From assembly GCF_003473485.1 (NCBI RefSeq), contig NC_053045.1:33454494-33518493 (forward strand): 64,000 nt of DNA, in the 5' to 3' direction. Shown here in pieces: positions 49,324 to 60,478 of the stretch; position 1 is the stretch's first letter, and every line of letters starts with the position of its first letter. Below the pieces are notes generated by a model. The model saw nothing but the letters and a program-made list of their open reading frames with translations. It searched no databases and had not been told where the DNA came from. This stretch comes from Medicago truncatula (Eukaryota; Streptophyta; Magnoliopsida; Fabales; Fabaceae). Position numbers and translations under genes: made by a program.

Positions 49324-51089
49324 CACAAATTATAAAAACTGATTTCCCTATTTTTACTATGTCCCAACAAACTAATAAAACAAGATTTCTTATGTTTTTT
49401 TCCTAAAAAAATAAAATAAGATTTCTTTTGTTTTTATGATATTAACAAACCATACTTATCTTTTTTTAATGACACCAACAACAAACATTCTTTTAGGAAA
49501 ATTTGTTTAATGCGCTATAATTGGGATAACAAATCGTTAATTACTCTATTTTTTGTTTAAGGTTATAATTGGAATAACGAATCATTAGTTACTATTTTTT
49601 TCTTCAACAAATTCTTATTTTTTAACACACTTTATCTCTCTTTCATAACAAACAATTATCAATAATTTAAATATTTGTACAAATATTTTTTAATAATTGT
49701 AAATCAAAATTAAAATTATTCCAACTTCACATTAATCAAAAGTTAAGAAAAATTTAACTTTCCTCCAGCTTCTTTAATCAAAGTTAAGGCTTCAACTATG
49801 GTTTCAACCAATACCAGATTCAGTTATGTGACATAGATTTGAATGTTAAAGATAACAAAAAGAACAATAAAAAAACTTTGTCTTGAAGGCAAGACGTGAA
49901 GTAGATTTCTCCCATCGCTCAATGCAGGACATTGATCACCAAATGTGAAAAAAAATTAAGGAAAATAAAAAGTATTCCAAAACACATCCATTTTTCTTAG
50001 ATGATTCTACATGCAAAGCTACCAGTAAAAAATGATCTCTTTAAAAAAGGAATAATTGCAATCCATTGTGTGTTTTTTGTGGGCTATACAATGAGACAAT
50101 TTCATACTTCTTTAAGGAGTGTCACTGGTCAAAGCAAATATGATTTGCTTCCTCTTTAGGTGTGGTATTTAACTCGCATGATTCCACTTATTTGTGGATA
50201 ATCTTCATTTTACAAGGTTGGAATCTCAATTTTTTTACAAGGGGTAAATCGTAAACCAACTATATTATAGGGGAGTAAACATATATTAACCCAGTTGTGC
50301 AAAATCAATGTTATCAAAATTGTTCTATGGTATCGAAGAATCAAATACACACTGAGGCTTGACAAAATTTTAAGTTTGAGATTGCTCATGAAATAACAAC
50401 TTTCTAAGCAACTTTCTATAATTTGATCCATGCTTATGTGGGTAAGGCATAATTTGATAGCCATTTCTGAGATTTTTGGTGGCCTTAGACGAGCCTACAA
50501 TTAGGGTCCTAAATAATGAGTACACTAAAAATATTTAAATTCGTATGAGAATTTAATAAGCAATTGAAACATTCGAATAACAATTTGTGGCTTTGATAAA
50601 CTCAAGAATTTCAAATGCTGACATTGACATATTTGGCAAAGACATTTGCGGCACTTTCAATTTAAAAAAAAAAAAAAAAAAAACATCACTTGCATCAACA
50701 TCAGACAAATCATTATGAGAAAACGCAGCGTTAGAAGTTGTGCAAGATTTTTTTAATTCATAATTTATCCGACAAGAATCAAAATCTCCTCTCTTAAAAC
50801 ATGTCTAATAACATATAACCCTTAATTGTTTAGCCTCTAACTTTTCCAAATAAGGGATGTGGGATAGTTTCTTTTGATTTTGACATGAGAGTTTGGGATG
50901 GTGGAAGACTAGAATTTGAACTCTCTTTATAACCTCACAATAAATTATAAATGAGTTAATAAAGAACTAAGCCCACTACTTACTAACAATCACACCTCCC
51001 TTTAGTAATTAAATAATTGGTTAAAGGCCTAATGAACCCCTAATTTTTTTTTTGGGACCCTAATTTTGGACTTATTTTTTGGGATCTAA
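49324..51089. other. Intergenic upstream of the phytocyanin gene
   Basis: AT-rich; an A-run of 21 bases lies near 50663. No gene or defined transposon recognised. Confidence 0.45.
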
Positions 51090-51790
51090 GACGGTCGCTC
51101 TACTCGCCCTGCCTCAGATCTGGCCTGCATAACTTCAAAATGTATTTTATTTTTTTGAAATTGTGTGCTATTTTATTCTAATGAAATTAATTAAAATTAT
51201 GATTTTATAATCTAAAATTATATTTACTATTTTAATTTATTATTATATTATAAATTTTGATTAACTAAAATGTTAACCTAATTTTAACCTAACCTCTTAT
51301 ATAAGTGGTTGCCCTCACCATTTTGACAAAAGTTGCAAGCACCACCGCCGTTATCCAAAATCATGACGATCTCTCTATATGATGCATAGGGATCATAGGG
51401 TAAGTCTATTGCCGCCTCATTCTACTTAAACTAAAATTATACATACGACTAATCAATGTCATTATTTTTCCGTCGTTGATATCATATATTTGTTTTTGTT
51501 GGATTGTTTTCTTCTATTAATCTTTTGTTGTTTTATGCAATCTAGATCTATCAACGTCAGAACAAAACTTGATCCATGGATTCTTATCGCAAACGTGTAT
51601 TGAATGAAAGTCGTCAAAGGTGTCATGTATTTGTACTTGTTCCTTGTTTTAATTTGATCTGTGGGAATATCAACGAGTGTAATTTCTTTGATTAAATATG
51701 AAGAAAATCGTGCAGGTGACATGATTGTCTCAATAAGGTACTAATTATGAAATTTATATAATGTGTGTGTTCACCTTCATATTTACTATT

Positions 51791-51850
51791 ATAGTTGAAT
51801 TTTTTTTTTATTCTGAGGGGTGGGGGGGGGGGGGGCAATAGTTGAATTTT
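51791..51850 (-). mobile_element. 34-nt C-run/A-run insertion with 13-bp direct repeats
   Basis: ATAGTTGAATTTT occurs at 51791-51803 and 51838-51850. The 34 nt between read on the minus strand as a C-run, ACCCCTCAGAAT and an A-run. Copy A has the uninterrupted site (39099-39111), so this is an insertion into copy B. Confidence 0.8.
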
Positions 51851-52092
51851 AATTGATTAGTTTTGTTTTGACGAGTACTATTTATTTTTCATTTGAATTT
51901 GCTAGTAATTTCATCCATTTGACATCGTTTAGTGGCCGACTGGTAATGTTCTATACATTTTTTAAATGCATAATTTTTTCTAAGGAACATATTATTTTTA
52001 TCATTCTTCAATTTTTTATATAAATCTTAATTTATAATTTTAATTATTATATTGCGAAACAATTTGTATATGAATGTTTTTGAAAGTCTTAT

Positions 52093-52516
52093 TTTTATTT
52101 TGGCCAAATACCTCCCGGGTCGTTTAAGTTTCACGTTTGTTTCAGATAGGTCATTTAAGTTTCGAGTTTGTTTCAGATATGTCTTTTCTGTCAACCTCCG
52201 TTAAACCAAAGTTGTTCTGTCTGTTAAGCCAAGCTTATATATGAGTTAAGTGGGTGAGGTGGTTCTCTCTGACATTTGGCATCAATTGTTTCCCCAACCA
52301 GATCAACTTTGACTTAACGGAGGTTGATAGATAGGAACTATCTGAAACAAACTCGAAACTTAAAGGACCTATCTGAAACCTTAGAAACTTAAAGGACATA
52401 TTCGAAACAAACTCGAAACTTAAAGGATCTATCTGAAACCTTAGAAACTTAAAGGAGATCTATCTGAAACAAACATGAAACTTAAAGGATCCGAGAGGTA
52501 TTTGGCCTTTTATTTT
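52093..52516. mobile_element. Mutator-type foldback MITE with internal tandem repeat
   Basis: The element 52102-52507 begins GGCCAAATACCTCCCGGGTC and ends GATCCGAGAGGTATTTGGCC, with TTTTATTTT flanking both ends (52093-52101, 52508-52516). In the right half a unit of about 60 bp containing CTATCTGAAACAAACTCGAA and ACTTAAAGGA is repeated about three times. Confidence 0.85.
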
Positions 52517-52667
52517 TTATTGTGCAATGTGATGTATATTGTTGTCATTTATTATTATGTTTTAAGAACTTGATTAATCATTTTCATGCCCTTGTGTTTT
52601 CAGGTTCTGTCATTTGGCAAACCAAAGTTGTTGCGGCGCAGTGAACTAGATAGTGATGTTGATAAAA

Positions 52668-53075
52668 ATGGAGGAACATCATCCAGAGAATGATGCTAAT
52701 GATGCAATTTCAGTAGCATATGCTTTGGCAGTTGATTTTTTCTTTTCAATCATGACATCTGGTTTGACAGAACATGAATTGCAGCAAGTACATCGAGGTT
52801 TAACTGAGATAGGCCTCATGTTAATGCCACCTCCTCCTTCAGATCCACCACCGAGTAATTACAGGCTAAATCCCCCTCCACCTCCTCCTAGATCGAGGTT
52901 TAGTACTGTTTTTCAAACTGGCGAGTCATGCAGAACAATTCAACATTGGCAAGATCAGAGAATCCAGCTCTTTCTGGCGGTAATAACCGCATTTTCATTT
53001 CAACTTCTGATGAACTTAGGGAAGAGAGGAACGCTCTCATGGATGAGGTATATATGCTTTCTTAATTACTTGTGA
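52668..53075 (+). pseudogene. Unrecognised gene fragment with Pro-rich segment
   Basis: The frame from the ATG at 52668 reads MEEHHPENDANDAISVAYAL, then a hydrophobic stretch, a SGLTEHELQQVHRGLTEIGL block and a proline-rich part (PPPPSDPPPSNYR, PPPPPPRS). After about 52930 the better continuation is another frame (STSDELREERNALMDE, then a GT donor), so there is a frameshift or splice. A neighbouring frame (52605-52690) encodes LSFGKPKLLRRSELDSD. Pieces recur at 53690-53780 and 54110-54240. I do not recognise the family. Unlikely to be an intact gene. Confidence 0.4.
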
Positions 53076-53100
53076 TTATTTTTGGTTGTTCATTGGTATA

Positions 53101-53640
53101 AATGAATTTAGTGTTAATAATGTGCTTCACTTTCAAATATTCTGGATTTATTTTCCATGATTAATTGTTAGTTGAAGTTAATAAGTGATACTATTATTTA
53201 ATTTGTAATTATATAGTGTGTTGCCATATGATTGGATGGGGGAGATATTTCTTTTTATAAATTCTTCTCTAAGAGAAGAATCACATATTTTATATATATA
53301 ATTTGTATTTATGTATTTAGTTTAATATTAAAAAAAGTTACAAATTATTTCGCTATCATTTTTAGATTAATTCTCTAAGTTTTACAATTTTCAGACCCTT
53401 CCTTAAAGCTTAAATGTTGATGCGTCAAGTTTGAGATACCCACAAATACAATTTCTTTGTCATCCTCATCCCTGTGCTAATTTATATGCACATAAAATTT
53501 GTAGAGGCCAATTTTTGGTTTTTTTTTTGGACATTTCATGATCATATCATTCATCATGTTCATCTCTTGGATAAACTCACACAACTTGGTACTTCTTTTT
53601 TTATTTTAATAAAAAAAAATTGATAACATTTATTATTATG
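53101..53640. other. AT-rich intron-like sequence
   Basis: T-rich sequence between the fragment at 52.7-53.1 kb and its partial repeat at 53.69 kb. No gene seen. Confidence 0.4.
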
Positions 53641-53689
53641 TTTTAAGAACTTGATTAATCATTTTCATGCCCTTGTGTTTTCAGTGTTC

Positions 53690-53790
53690 TTGTCTTTTGG
53701 CAAACCAAACTTGTTGCGGCGCAGTGAACTAGATAGTGATGTTGATGAAAATGGAGGATCATCATCCAAAGCATCAAAATGATGAATTGA
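53690..53790 (+). repeat. Second copy of the SFGKPKLLRRSELDSD segment
   Basis: TCTTTTGGCAAACCAAACTT and GTTGCGGCGCAGTGAACTAG match 52612-52660 almost exactly. The frame encodes FLSFGKPNLLRRSELDSDVD and ends in SSSKASK and a stop, again preceded by CCTTGTGTTTTCAG, a 3' splice-like site also present in the first copy. Confidence 0.75.
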
Positions 53791-53809
53791 TTTGGCAGTT
53801 GATTTTTTG

Positions 53810-54090
53810 TGTGCAGAGCAACCCTCCGACCTAGCGACATAAAACCTACAATTTGGACACTGTCTCCACTTCTGATCCTTAGCATGTTTCATCAACATAA
53901 CATCATCTTTTCCTCTCTCATCAGCATTCAGCTTCTGAAACTCGCTACACTTTTGATCCTTTGCGTTTCTGAAAGAGGTGTTTTTGGGAACGAAATTGAG
54001 AATTCTGACGTCATCATCGTCATCGTATTCGATATTGGAGAGGTTGATGACGACGGAGGTGGTGGTGGCGATGGGGGTAGAGAATTGAAA
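53810..54090 (-). pseudogene. RBR/IBR-type E3 ubiquitin ligase fragment
   Basis: On the minus strand an acidic N-terminal-like piece (VINLSNIEYDDDDDVRILNF) is followed, after a frame change, by CSEFQKLNADERGKDD, MLMKHAKDQKW, then RQCPNCRFYVARSEGC. The last block is the characteristic Cys-Pro-x-Cys stretch of the second RING in plant RBR ligases. The remaining zinc ligands and RING1 are absent. The fragment sits between two copies of TTGGCAGTTGATTTTTT (53789 and 54126 areas). Confidence 0.75.
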
Positions 54091-54469
54091 AGTTTCAACT
54101 CGATTATTTCAGTAGCATCTGCTTTGGCAGTTGATTTTTTTGTGTTTTATCACGACATCTGGTTTGACAGAACAGTGCAATTTATTTCCATCACCAAAAC
54201 ATGAATTGCAGGAAGTACATCGAGGTTTAGCTGAGATAGGCCTCATGTTAACGAGTGTAAGAGCTTGATTGTAACAACAACTGTAATTTCTTTGATTAAA
54301 TATTAGTAAAAGTTTCACATAATAGATGACTTGATTTTATCTTGTTTCAAACCGTAATAATAATATTGTAACAAAAAAAACCGTAATAATAATATTAATA
54401 GTTATTACTATAATTGAATTTGAGTTGATTACTTTTATTTTGACAAGTACATAATTATGTTCTACAGTC

Positions 54470-54640
54470 GATTCTTTTCGGAGGTTCTCCATCCTGTTGA
54501 TATATTTCTTTCTGACAAAATCGTGTTGATAATCTCGTTTCTAAATTTCCACCTGCTGAATTAAACAAAATCAATGATAATCTCATTCCTAAACGAGTTT
54601 TAAAGAACATCCGATCAAATCCATATGGAGAGGTTTTTAA
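54470..54640 (-). pseudogene. Fragment resembling the last GCN2 exon and 3' UTR
   Basis: The minus strand has CAATTTAAAAACCTCTCCAT, ATGGATTT, ATGTTCTTTAAA and GATTTTGTTTAATTCAGCAG, then GAAA and a TATATCAACAGGATGG block. GCN2 has CAATTTAGAAACCCCTCCAT, ATGGATTT, ATGTTCTTTAAA, GGTTTTGTTTAACTCAGCAG and TATATCAAGAGGATGG in the same order (37035-37250), with about 50 bp missing here. Confidence 0.6.
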
Positions 54641-54799
54641 ATTGTATTCCCGTAGCATTTTCTTATGTAACATTTTCTTAGGATCACATTGCATCAAGCT
54701 TGCCATGTAGGCCATATACCCCAGTTATTTAAGATTCTGTTCATCACATATGATATTAGTACACCAAAAGGGGACTCTAGCAAACACCTAATACTATTT

Positions 54800-56081
54800 A
54801 TTATTATTATCAAGCTTGCCATGTATCTGGTATTAAATTAAGTAAATTACATAAACAACTTTACTACTCTTTCAACTTCGATAAAAAAACCTAATACTAT
54901 TTATTATTATTACGCGAGGATTCAATTCTCCTCTTAAACAAGGAACTTTATTTACGTTCTTGTTGAATCAATGAACTTTGTTTTTTTTAAATGTGATGAA
55001 CTTTAGTTATGTTCTTGTTGAATAAGAAACTTTGTTTTAGTTAAATGTGATTAACTCTTTTTTATCAGAAATAGATATTACTATGTATGGTAATTTTTAT
55101 TGTAATGTATGAATATTTTTATGTTTTGGTAAAAAGAAGAAAATGAATGTGATGAACTTTTAGGTGATTATAAAAAGATTTTTTTTTTAAAAAAATCTTT
55201 TTAAAAAAAAAATGTTATCCTTGAATATTTGTATATACTCGTGCATACATCAAAATTTGTGGATTATCCGCTTAACAGATATTCACATGGATATGAAGAT
55301 GACGTGGATATCATATTTATCCAATGGGGCACGAATATCATTATAGAGCTATCAAGAAAGAATTAAAAATGATGAGCTGGTTACAATAATTATGTAGTTA
55401 AAGGGTATTAAAATTAGGGTCTTACAATAATTTTTGTAGTTAAAGGAGATTAATATTAGGGCACTCTTTAAGGATTCCCAATTAAAAAACTATTCATTGA
55501 AAATATCCAATACTTTAATTCTTGATCCATTAAATATAGAAGTTTCTATAAAAACCTACTATATAAAGTCCTTAAAGAGTGCACTTAAAAGGCACTCGTT
55601 AACATTTTCCTTAAAATTAATATAGATTATTAAGGAAGTTTAATTTTTTTAGTTCATATTATACATCAGAGTAGAGAACAAATAATGTTAATATTGATTT
55701 GTGTGGGGTTAACCCATTTGGAATTGGCTTAGTGTTGGTTTGGGATTTCGGATTCAATAATAAAGTTTTATATTTAGTTTATGATTCAATTGTTTGATTT
55801 AATTTGTATATGTTTCATTCTCAATGTTTTTCAATGAGTGGTTAACCTGATCTATAGGTTAAGGTATATGACTGACTATCTTGTTGGTGCCCAAACAAGA
55901 ATGGTAGTAAATTACTTATTTTCTAAATTAATTTCTTTTAATTGAATATGAGTATGATTGTTAGGTTTATGATTCATCTTTTGGGGAAGTTGCAAGTATA
56001 GCCTTTGTCGAGGCACAAATACTCGAACATCCCATTGTAACATCACAATTTCTGTTTATCAAGGCAATGTCATAACTAATA
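54800..56081. other. AT-rich intergenic sequence
   Basis: Apart from short matches to copy A (55336-55430), no gene. Around 55165-55212 there is a T-run/A-run palindrome. Confidence 0.45.
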
Positions 56082-56362
56082 CTCCCTCCGTCCCAAATTG
56101 TATGACGTTTTGAACATTTCACACATATTAAGAAATGTAATTAATATTATGTAGAAAAGAGATATTATGAGTTGTTTTACAAAATTGTCCTTAATAAATA
56201 ATATAGGAAAGATAAATAAAAGACTTGAAAGAAGAGAGAGTAATAAATAGTTAAGGTTATAATAGGAAAAGTAACATTAATGTTTCATTGGTATTGTAAA
56301 GTGACATACAATTTGGGACAAATATTTTTTCTAAAGTGACATACAATTTGGAACGGAGGGAG
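56082..56362. mobile_element. Stowaway MITE (Tc1/mariner)
   Basis: Ends CTCCCTCCGTCCCAAATTGT and ATTTGGAACGGAGGGAG are inverted repeats, flanked on both sides by the TA dinucleotide. These are the hallmarks of plant Stowaway elements; 281 bp with no coding capacity. Confidence 0.95.
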
Positions 56363-56882
56363 TAGTAAACCAAGTTAATTCCAACAAAGAAGATAGAGGG
56401 GATTCAAAGATACCCTAATCACTGTTAATCATCTGAATCAACCAAACTTAATATCGCATTGTGTATAACAATTCAAAAATTGCAAACAAAACCCATATAC
56501 TCTTTTAATTGTGTTTATAAACAAATAAATTTTGTTAATTTCTAAGTTGAACGACAATTCATGTGGAGACTGTAACTTACTACTTTATTACTTGTTTCGA
56601 TTTGGTGCACTTGTCAATTCGTCCATCAGTTTCCAATATGAGATACTGCACCTTCTTCCTTCTCCCAGAAACTATTGTCTCTAGTGACTTTCTCGATATC
56701 CCAATTGGTACGCGTTGTGGTTGCCTTCCGATTTCCCCACAGTGGGTCCAACTATTGTGAAATACCAACTTTCCTCCAATTCCTTTAATCAAAGTTAAGG
56801 TTTCAACTATGTTTCAATCAAAGGGCGTTGCTATATGTTACGAAGGATATGTCCAAGAATTGCAAGAATATACACGTCAAAG
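56363..56882. other. Intergenic sequence between MITEs
   Basis: No gene; two overlapping open frames of 65-70 codons at 56563-56792 have no domain. Confidence 0.4.
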
Positions 56883-57294
56883 CAGTGGCAGAGCCACTCA
56901 TGGCCCAGGGTGGGCCACGGCCCACCCCAAACCCTAAAAAAATAATTTTAATAGGTATATATACAAAAATTATAGTATGATGTCATATTATATATTTTAG
57001 GTTGCGCTTCAAAGATCAAACTTGCAGTGTGTTCCAGCGGTTAGGCAATGGTTTTGGCTGCTTCATGTCTCAAGGTCGATTTCATACTGTGCACTTTAAA
57101 TGTTGTTTTCCACCAAGGTAACCTTTCATATCTTGATCTTGCTTTTAATACTATATTTTAACAAAGCACAATTTGTTTTACAATACAATAAAAATTAATA
57201 GTCAATAAATTAACTGATAAAAAAATAAATTTACACATATTACAAAAATTAGCCCACCCTGAAAATTATTTCTAACTCCACCACTCCGTCGAAG
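56875..57294. mobile_element. Non-autonomous hAT element
   Basis: The element 56883-57286 begins CAGTGGCAGAGCCACTC and ends CTAACTCCACCACTC, matching CAGTGGCGGAGCC-type hAT ends. The flanks CGTCAAAG (56875-56882) and CGTCGAAG (57287-57294) form an 8-bp target duplication with one mismatch, as expected for hAT. No transposase. Confidence 0.88.
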
Positions 57295-57356
57295 AATCTT
57301 AAACAAAATAGTTGGTGACACAGTAGCTATTTGGCGGAATACATAGGCTAGTGGGA

Positions 57357-57874
57357 TTTAAATTAGGGTTAAATATATTTTTGGTCCCTATAAATATATC
57401 TACCTTTTGTTTTAGTCCCTCTAAAATTTTCCTTCAACTTTTAGTCCCTATAAAATTTTCAATCACTACTTTTGGTCCCTATTTTAAAGTTAATTTTAGT
57501 ATTTTTGAATGAAATTGTGCAGAAATATGAAGAATATTGTAAAAATATTTCAAAAAAAAAATTAGAATTTTTTAACTAAACATAAATTTAATATGAATTT
57601 TTAACTATCAAAAATATAAAAATTCATATTAAATTCATGTTATTTTAAAAAATTCTAAATTTTTTTGGAAGAGATTCTTATAATATTATGAATGTTTCTG
57701 CAAAATTTTATTCAAAAATACGAATTCTACATATGATTTTATTTTAAAGGAGGGACCAAAAGTGAAGATTGAAAATTTTTAAGGGACTAAAAGTTGAAGG
57801 AAAATTTTAGAGGGACTAAAACGAAAAGTTGGTATATTTATAGAGACCAAAATCATATTTAACCCTTTAAATTA
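57357..57874. mobile_element. Mutator-type foldback MITE, 500 bp
   Basis: The element 57366-57865 has ends GGGTTAAATATATTTTTGGT and ACCAAAATCATATTTAACCC and long, nearly complete inverted arms (TAGTCCCT and AGGGACTA blocks). A perfect 9-bp target duplication TTTAAATTA flanks it (57357-57365, 57866-57874). Confidence 0.93.
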
Positions 57875-58615
57875 ATAGCTGGGATTTATTCTTGTGTTTC
57901 TTGCCCGCATATTTTCTTGCAAATTAGCATTTTCCTTCGATCAATACTAAATTCACACTATATGACATAGATTTGAATGTTGAAGATAACAAAAATCAAA
58001 CTTTGTTTTATAAAATAAAAAATAAAAAAATATTCTTTAAAAATAATACACTTTAGTTTTCCATATAGGTAACATTATTATAGTATTATTGAAAAAGATA
58101 AGAGTAATTGAAAAAAAAAGTATAAGTGATAAATTATACTCTTAAAATACCAAATGACAGTTAAATAAGCACATCAAATTCGTAGTCAAATAACGCTTAA
58201 AAATGAACAGAAGAAAGTAACTGAAATGGCTTAAGAAGAAGACCTCTTATTTAGCTTAACACAATGGTTTAGTTCATCATGATCCATTATAAAATAAAGT
58301 TCAATCCATAATTTATGTAAATAATAATTCCTAATAACTGATTATTAATCAAATAATTAATCCAACGTAGCTCCATCACAAAATTGATTATAAAAAAAAT
58401 CACCTTGTTTCAAAATGATATGTTATAAATTTTAAGTTCAAAAGCTATTAAATATCACAGTTGTTGGCTTGTTGCTTACACATCCATAAAATTTTGTTGC
58501 TAACACATTCAAAAAAAAAAATCCAAAATTTTTTAAAATTAATTTTTTCTACATATTTTATCATCCAAAAATAATTGTTCACAGAACTTTTTCCTGTTTA
58601 AAAATAAACTTTCAT
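57875..58615. other. AT-rich sequence, nothing recognised
   Basis: No gene or defined element. Confidence 0.4.
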
Positions 58616-59325
58616 AAAATTTAGGTGTGTTCACATGGGAAAGGTTAATCCTTTTCCACTATGGGAAAGTTGGATTCAATGATTAGATTAAGTGAAGAAC
58701 ATATTCTTAACATGCTCTCTCAACACTAGATTTTTCTTCACAATATCTTCCAATAATTTAAAAATTCTGAAAATTAATTTTCAGAAATTAAAAAAATCGA
58801 AAAAATTCAAATAATTTTTTTTAAAAATTCTGTAATTCATTTATTGAATGTTAGAATTTTTTTTTTGAATAAAAAATTATTTCAATAAAATTAAAATTTT
58901 GGAAACTATGATAAGTTTTTATTTTTCTAAAAAGAATATATTTTTTTTAATTTCATAATAAAATAAGATATTCTGAAAAATAAAATAAAAATCCTAAAAA
59001 AAAAAAAATTGAAATTCAAGTTTTTTATTTTTCTAAGAAAATAAAATTCTGGAAAATAAGGTTTTTGAAAAATTTTTGAAATAAAATTCTGAACAATTTT
59101 TTTTTCATTTTAAAAAAAAAATTATCTGAATTTTTTTTTATATTTTTTTAATTTCTGAAAATTAATTTTTAGAATTTTTAAGTTGTTGGAAGATAGTGTG
59201 AAGAAAAATCTAGTTTTGAGAGAGCATGTTAAGAATATGTTCTTCACTTAATCTAATCATTGAATCCAACTTTCCCATGGTGGGAAAGGATTAACCTTTC
59301 CCATGTAAAATGCCACCTAAAATTT
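58616..59325. mobile_element. Long foldback element with CATGGGAAAGG ends
   Basis: The element 58623-59318 has ends AGGTGTGTTCACATGGGAAA and the inverse (TTTCCCATGT...GCCACCT), then inverted AAGTGAAGAACATATTCTTA, TCTTCACA-type and TCTGAAAATTAATTTT blocks. AAAATTT flanks both ends (58616-58622, 59319-59325). The centre is A- and T-rich. Non-coding; superfamily not assigned. Confidence 0.85.
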
Positions 59326-59346
59326 AAGTGTCAACATAAATCACAG

Positions 59347-60432
59347 TGGCATTTAATTTGGGAAAGGCTAGTTTTTTCCCACCATGGGAAAGCTTTTTCT
59401 GACCATTAGATCAAGTGTAGAACACATCTTTATTATGGACTCTCAACATCATATCATCTTCATCCAATTAAAAATTCAGAAATTGAAGATTAAAAAAAAA
59501 AAAAAAACATAAATGACGTATTGTAGATTAGATTAAAGAGATAGATATATGCTTGTAATTTAATGGATAAAAATAAATAAAGAGGTGCCACACTCATCCC
59601 TAATTACCTCTCTCCTATTGGTCAAGAACTTCAAGCCGGTGAACATGATCCTCATCGCTGATTTCCTATCGATTAATAATAAACACAGTTCTTGAAAAGA
59701 GAAGAAAAAAATTTCAATTTTGCATTTTTCTCACAATTTCCCCTTTTATAGTTTGTTTTCTATGTTGCCAAAAAGGTTGGTAAAAATCATCAAAAGTAAA
59801 CAGCAATTATCATTTGGCCAGATTTGTATCAAATGCATAACCAATAGCAAATTGGTTTTAACGGTTCCATCTTGATTTTATTTAACAAAGAAAAACGCAT
59901 GTTTGATGAACGAGAAAAGGAGAAGAGGCATGTGTTATGCAAAGACTTTTATAAAGACACGATTTCCATCACTGTTGTGTGGAATAGTGAGTTTAATTGA
60001 TTTTGATCAAGTGTTTGTTGTTTCAATTTATGGGTAACCCAGCAAACTCATAAGAATTGTGATTAGGGGATAATTATTTTTGTGTTTTTCTTGAAATTGA
60101 TTGAGGGCTTCCTTAAATTGATATCTACCAATCCTGTATTCCACAATTCTAAGTAAACGGTTGCATGTACATAGTGATCGAATCGGGTCAAAACCCGGGT
60201 TGCTTGACCCATTTGCAAGGACGGACAAAGAAGATGAATATTTTCAAGTTTGATTTTTTGTCTCATATGGGAGGTGAGTGGTGACCGGTGAGTGAGAGAG
60301 ATATGGAGGAGAGTGAATAAAATATTATGGTGAGTGTCTATGATAATATTATGGTCTATATTCAATCTAATGGTCAAAAAAATACTTTCTCATGGTGGGA
60401 AAGAAGTCTCCTTTCCCAAATTAAATGTCACC
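59347..60432. mobile_element. Second foldback-type element with shared GGGAAAG motifs
   Basis: Terminal inverted repeats are GGCATTTAATTTGGGAAAGG at the left and CCTTTCCCAAATTAAATGTC at the right, followed inside by CCCACCATGGGAAAG / CATGGTGGGAAAG and GACCATTAGAT / ATCTAATGGTC. The motifs resemble those of the element just before it. The internal 0.9 kb shows no coding domain. Confidence 0.8.
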
Positions 60433-60478
60433 AGTATCCAATAGTTAATTTACAGTTTATGAAACATGATAATAAGTT

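Larger units (their letters stand above)
51090..55640 (+). repeat. Segmental duplication, copy B
   Basis: The longer counterpart of 38390-42200, in the same orientation. It lacks copy A's Mutator-like element and the 40.7-41.4 kb insert, but has its own MITE (52102-52507), a small C/G-run insertion (51804-51837), the open frame at 52668-53075 and an RBR fragment at 53810-54090. Confidence 0.85.

Noticed and set aside
53809..54204. Plus-strand 131-codon frame
   Set aside because: Antisense shadow of the RBR fragment; the minus strand carries the conserved RING block.
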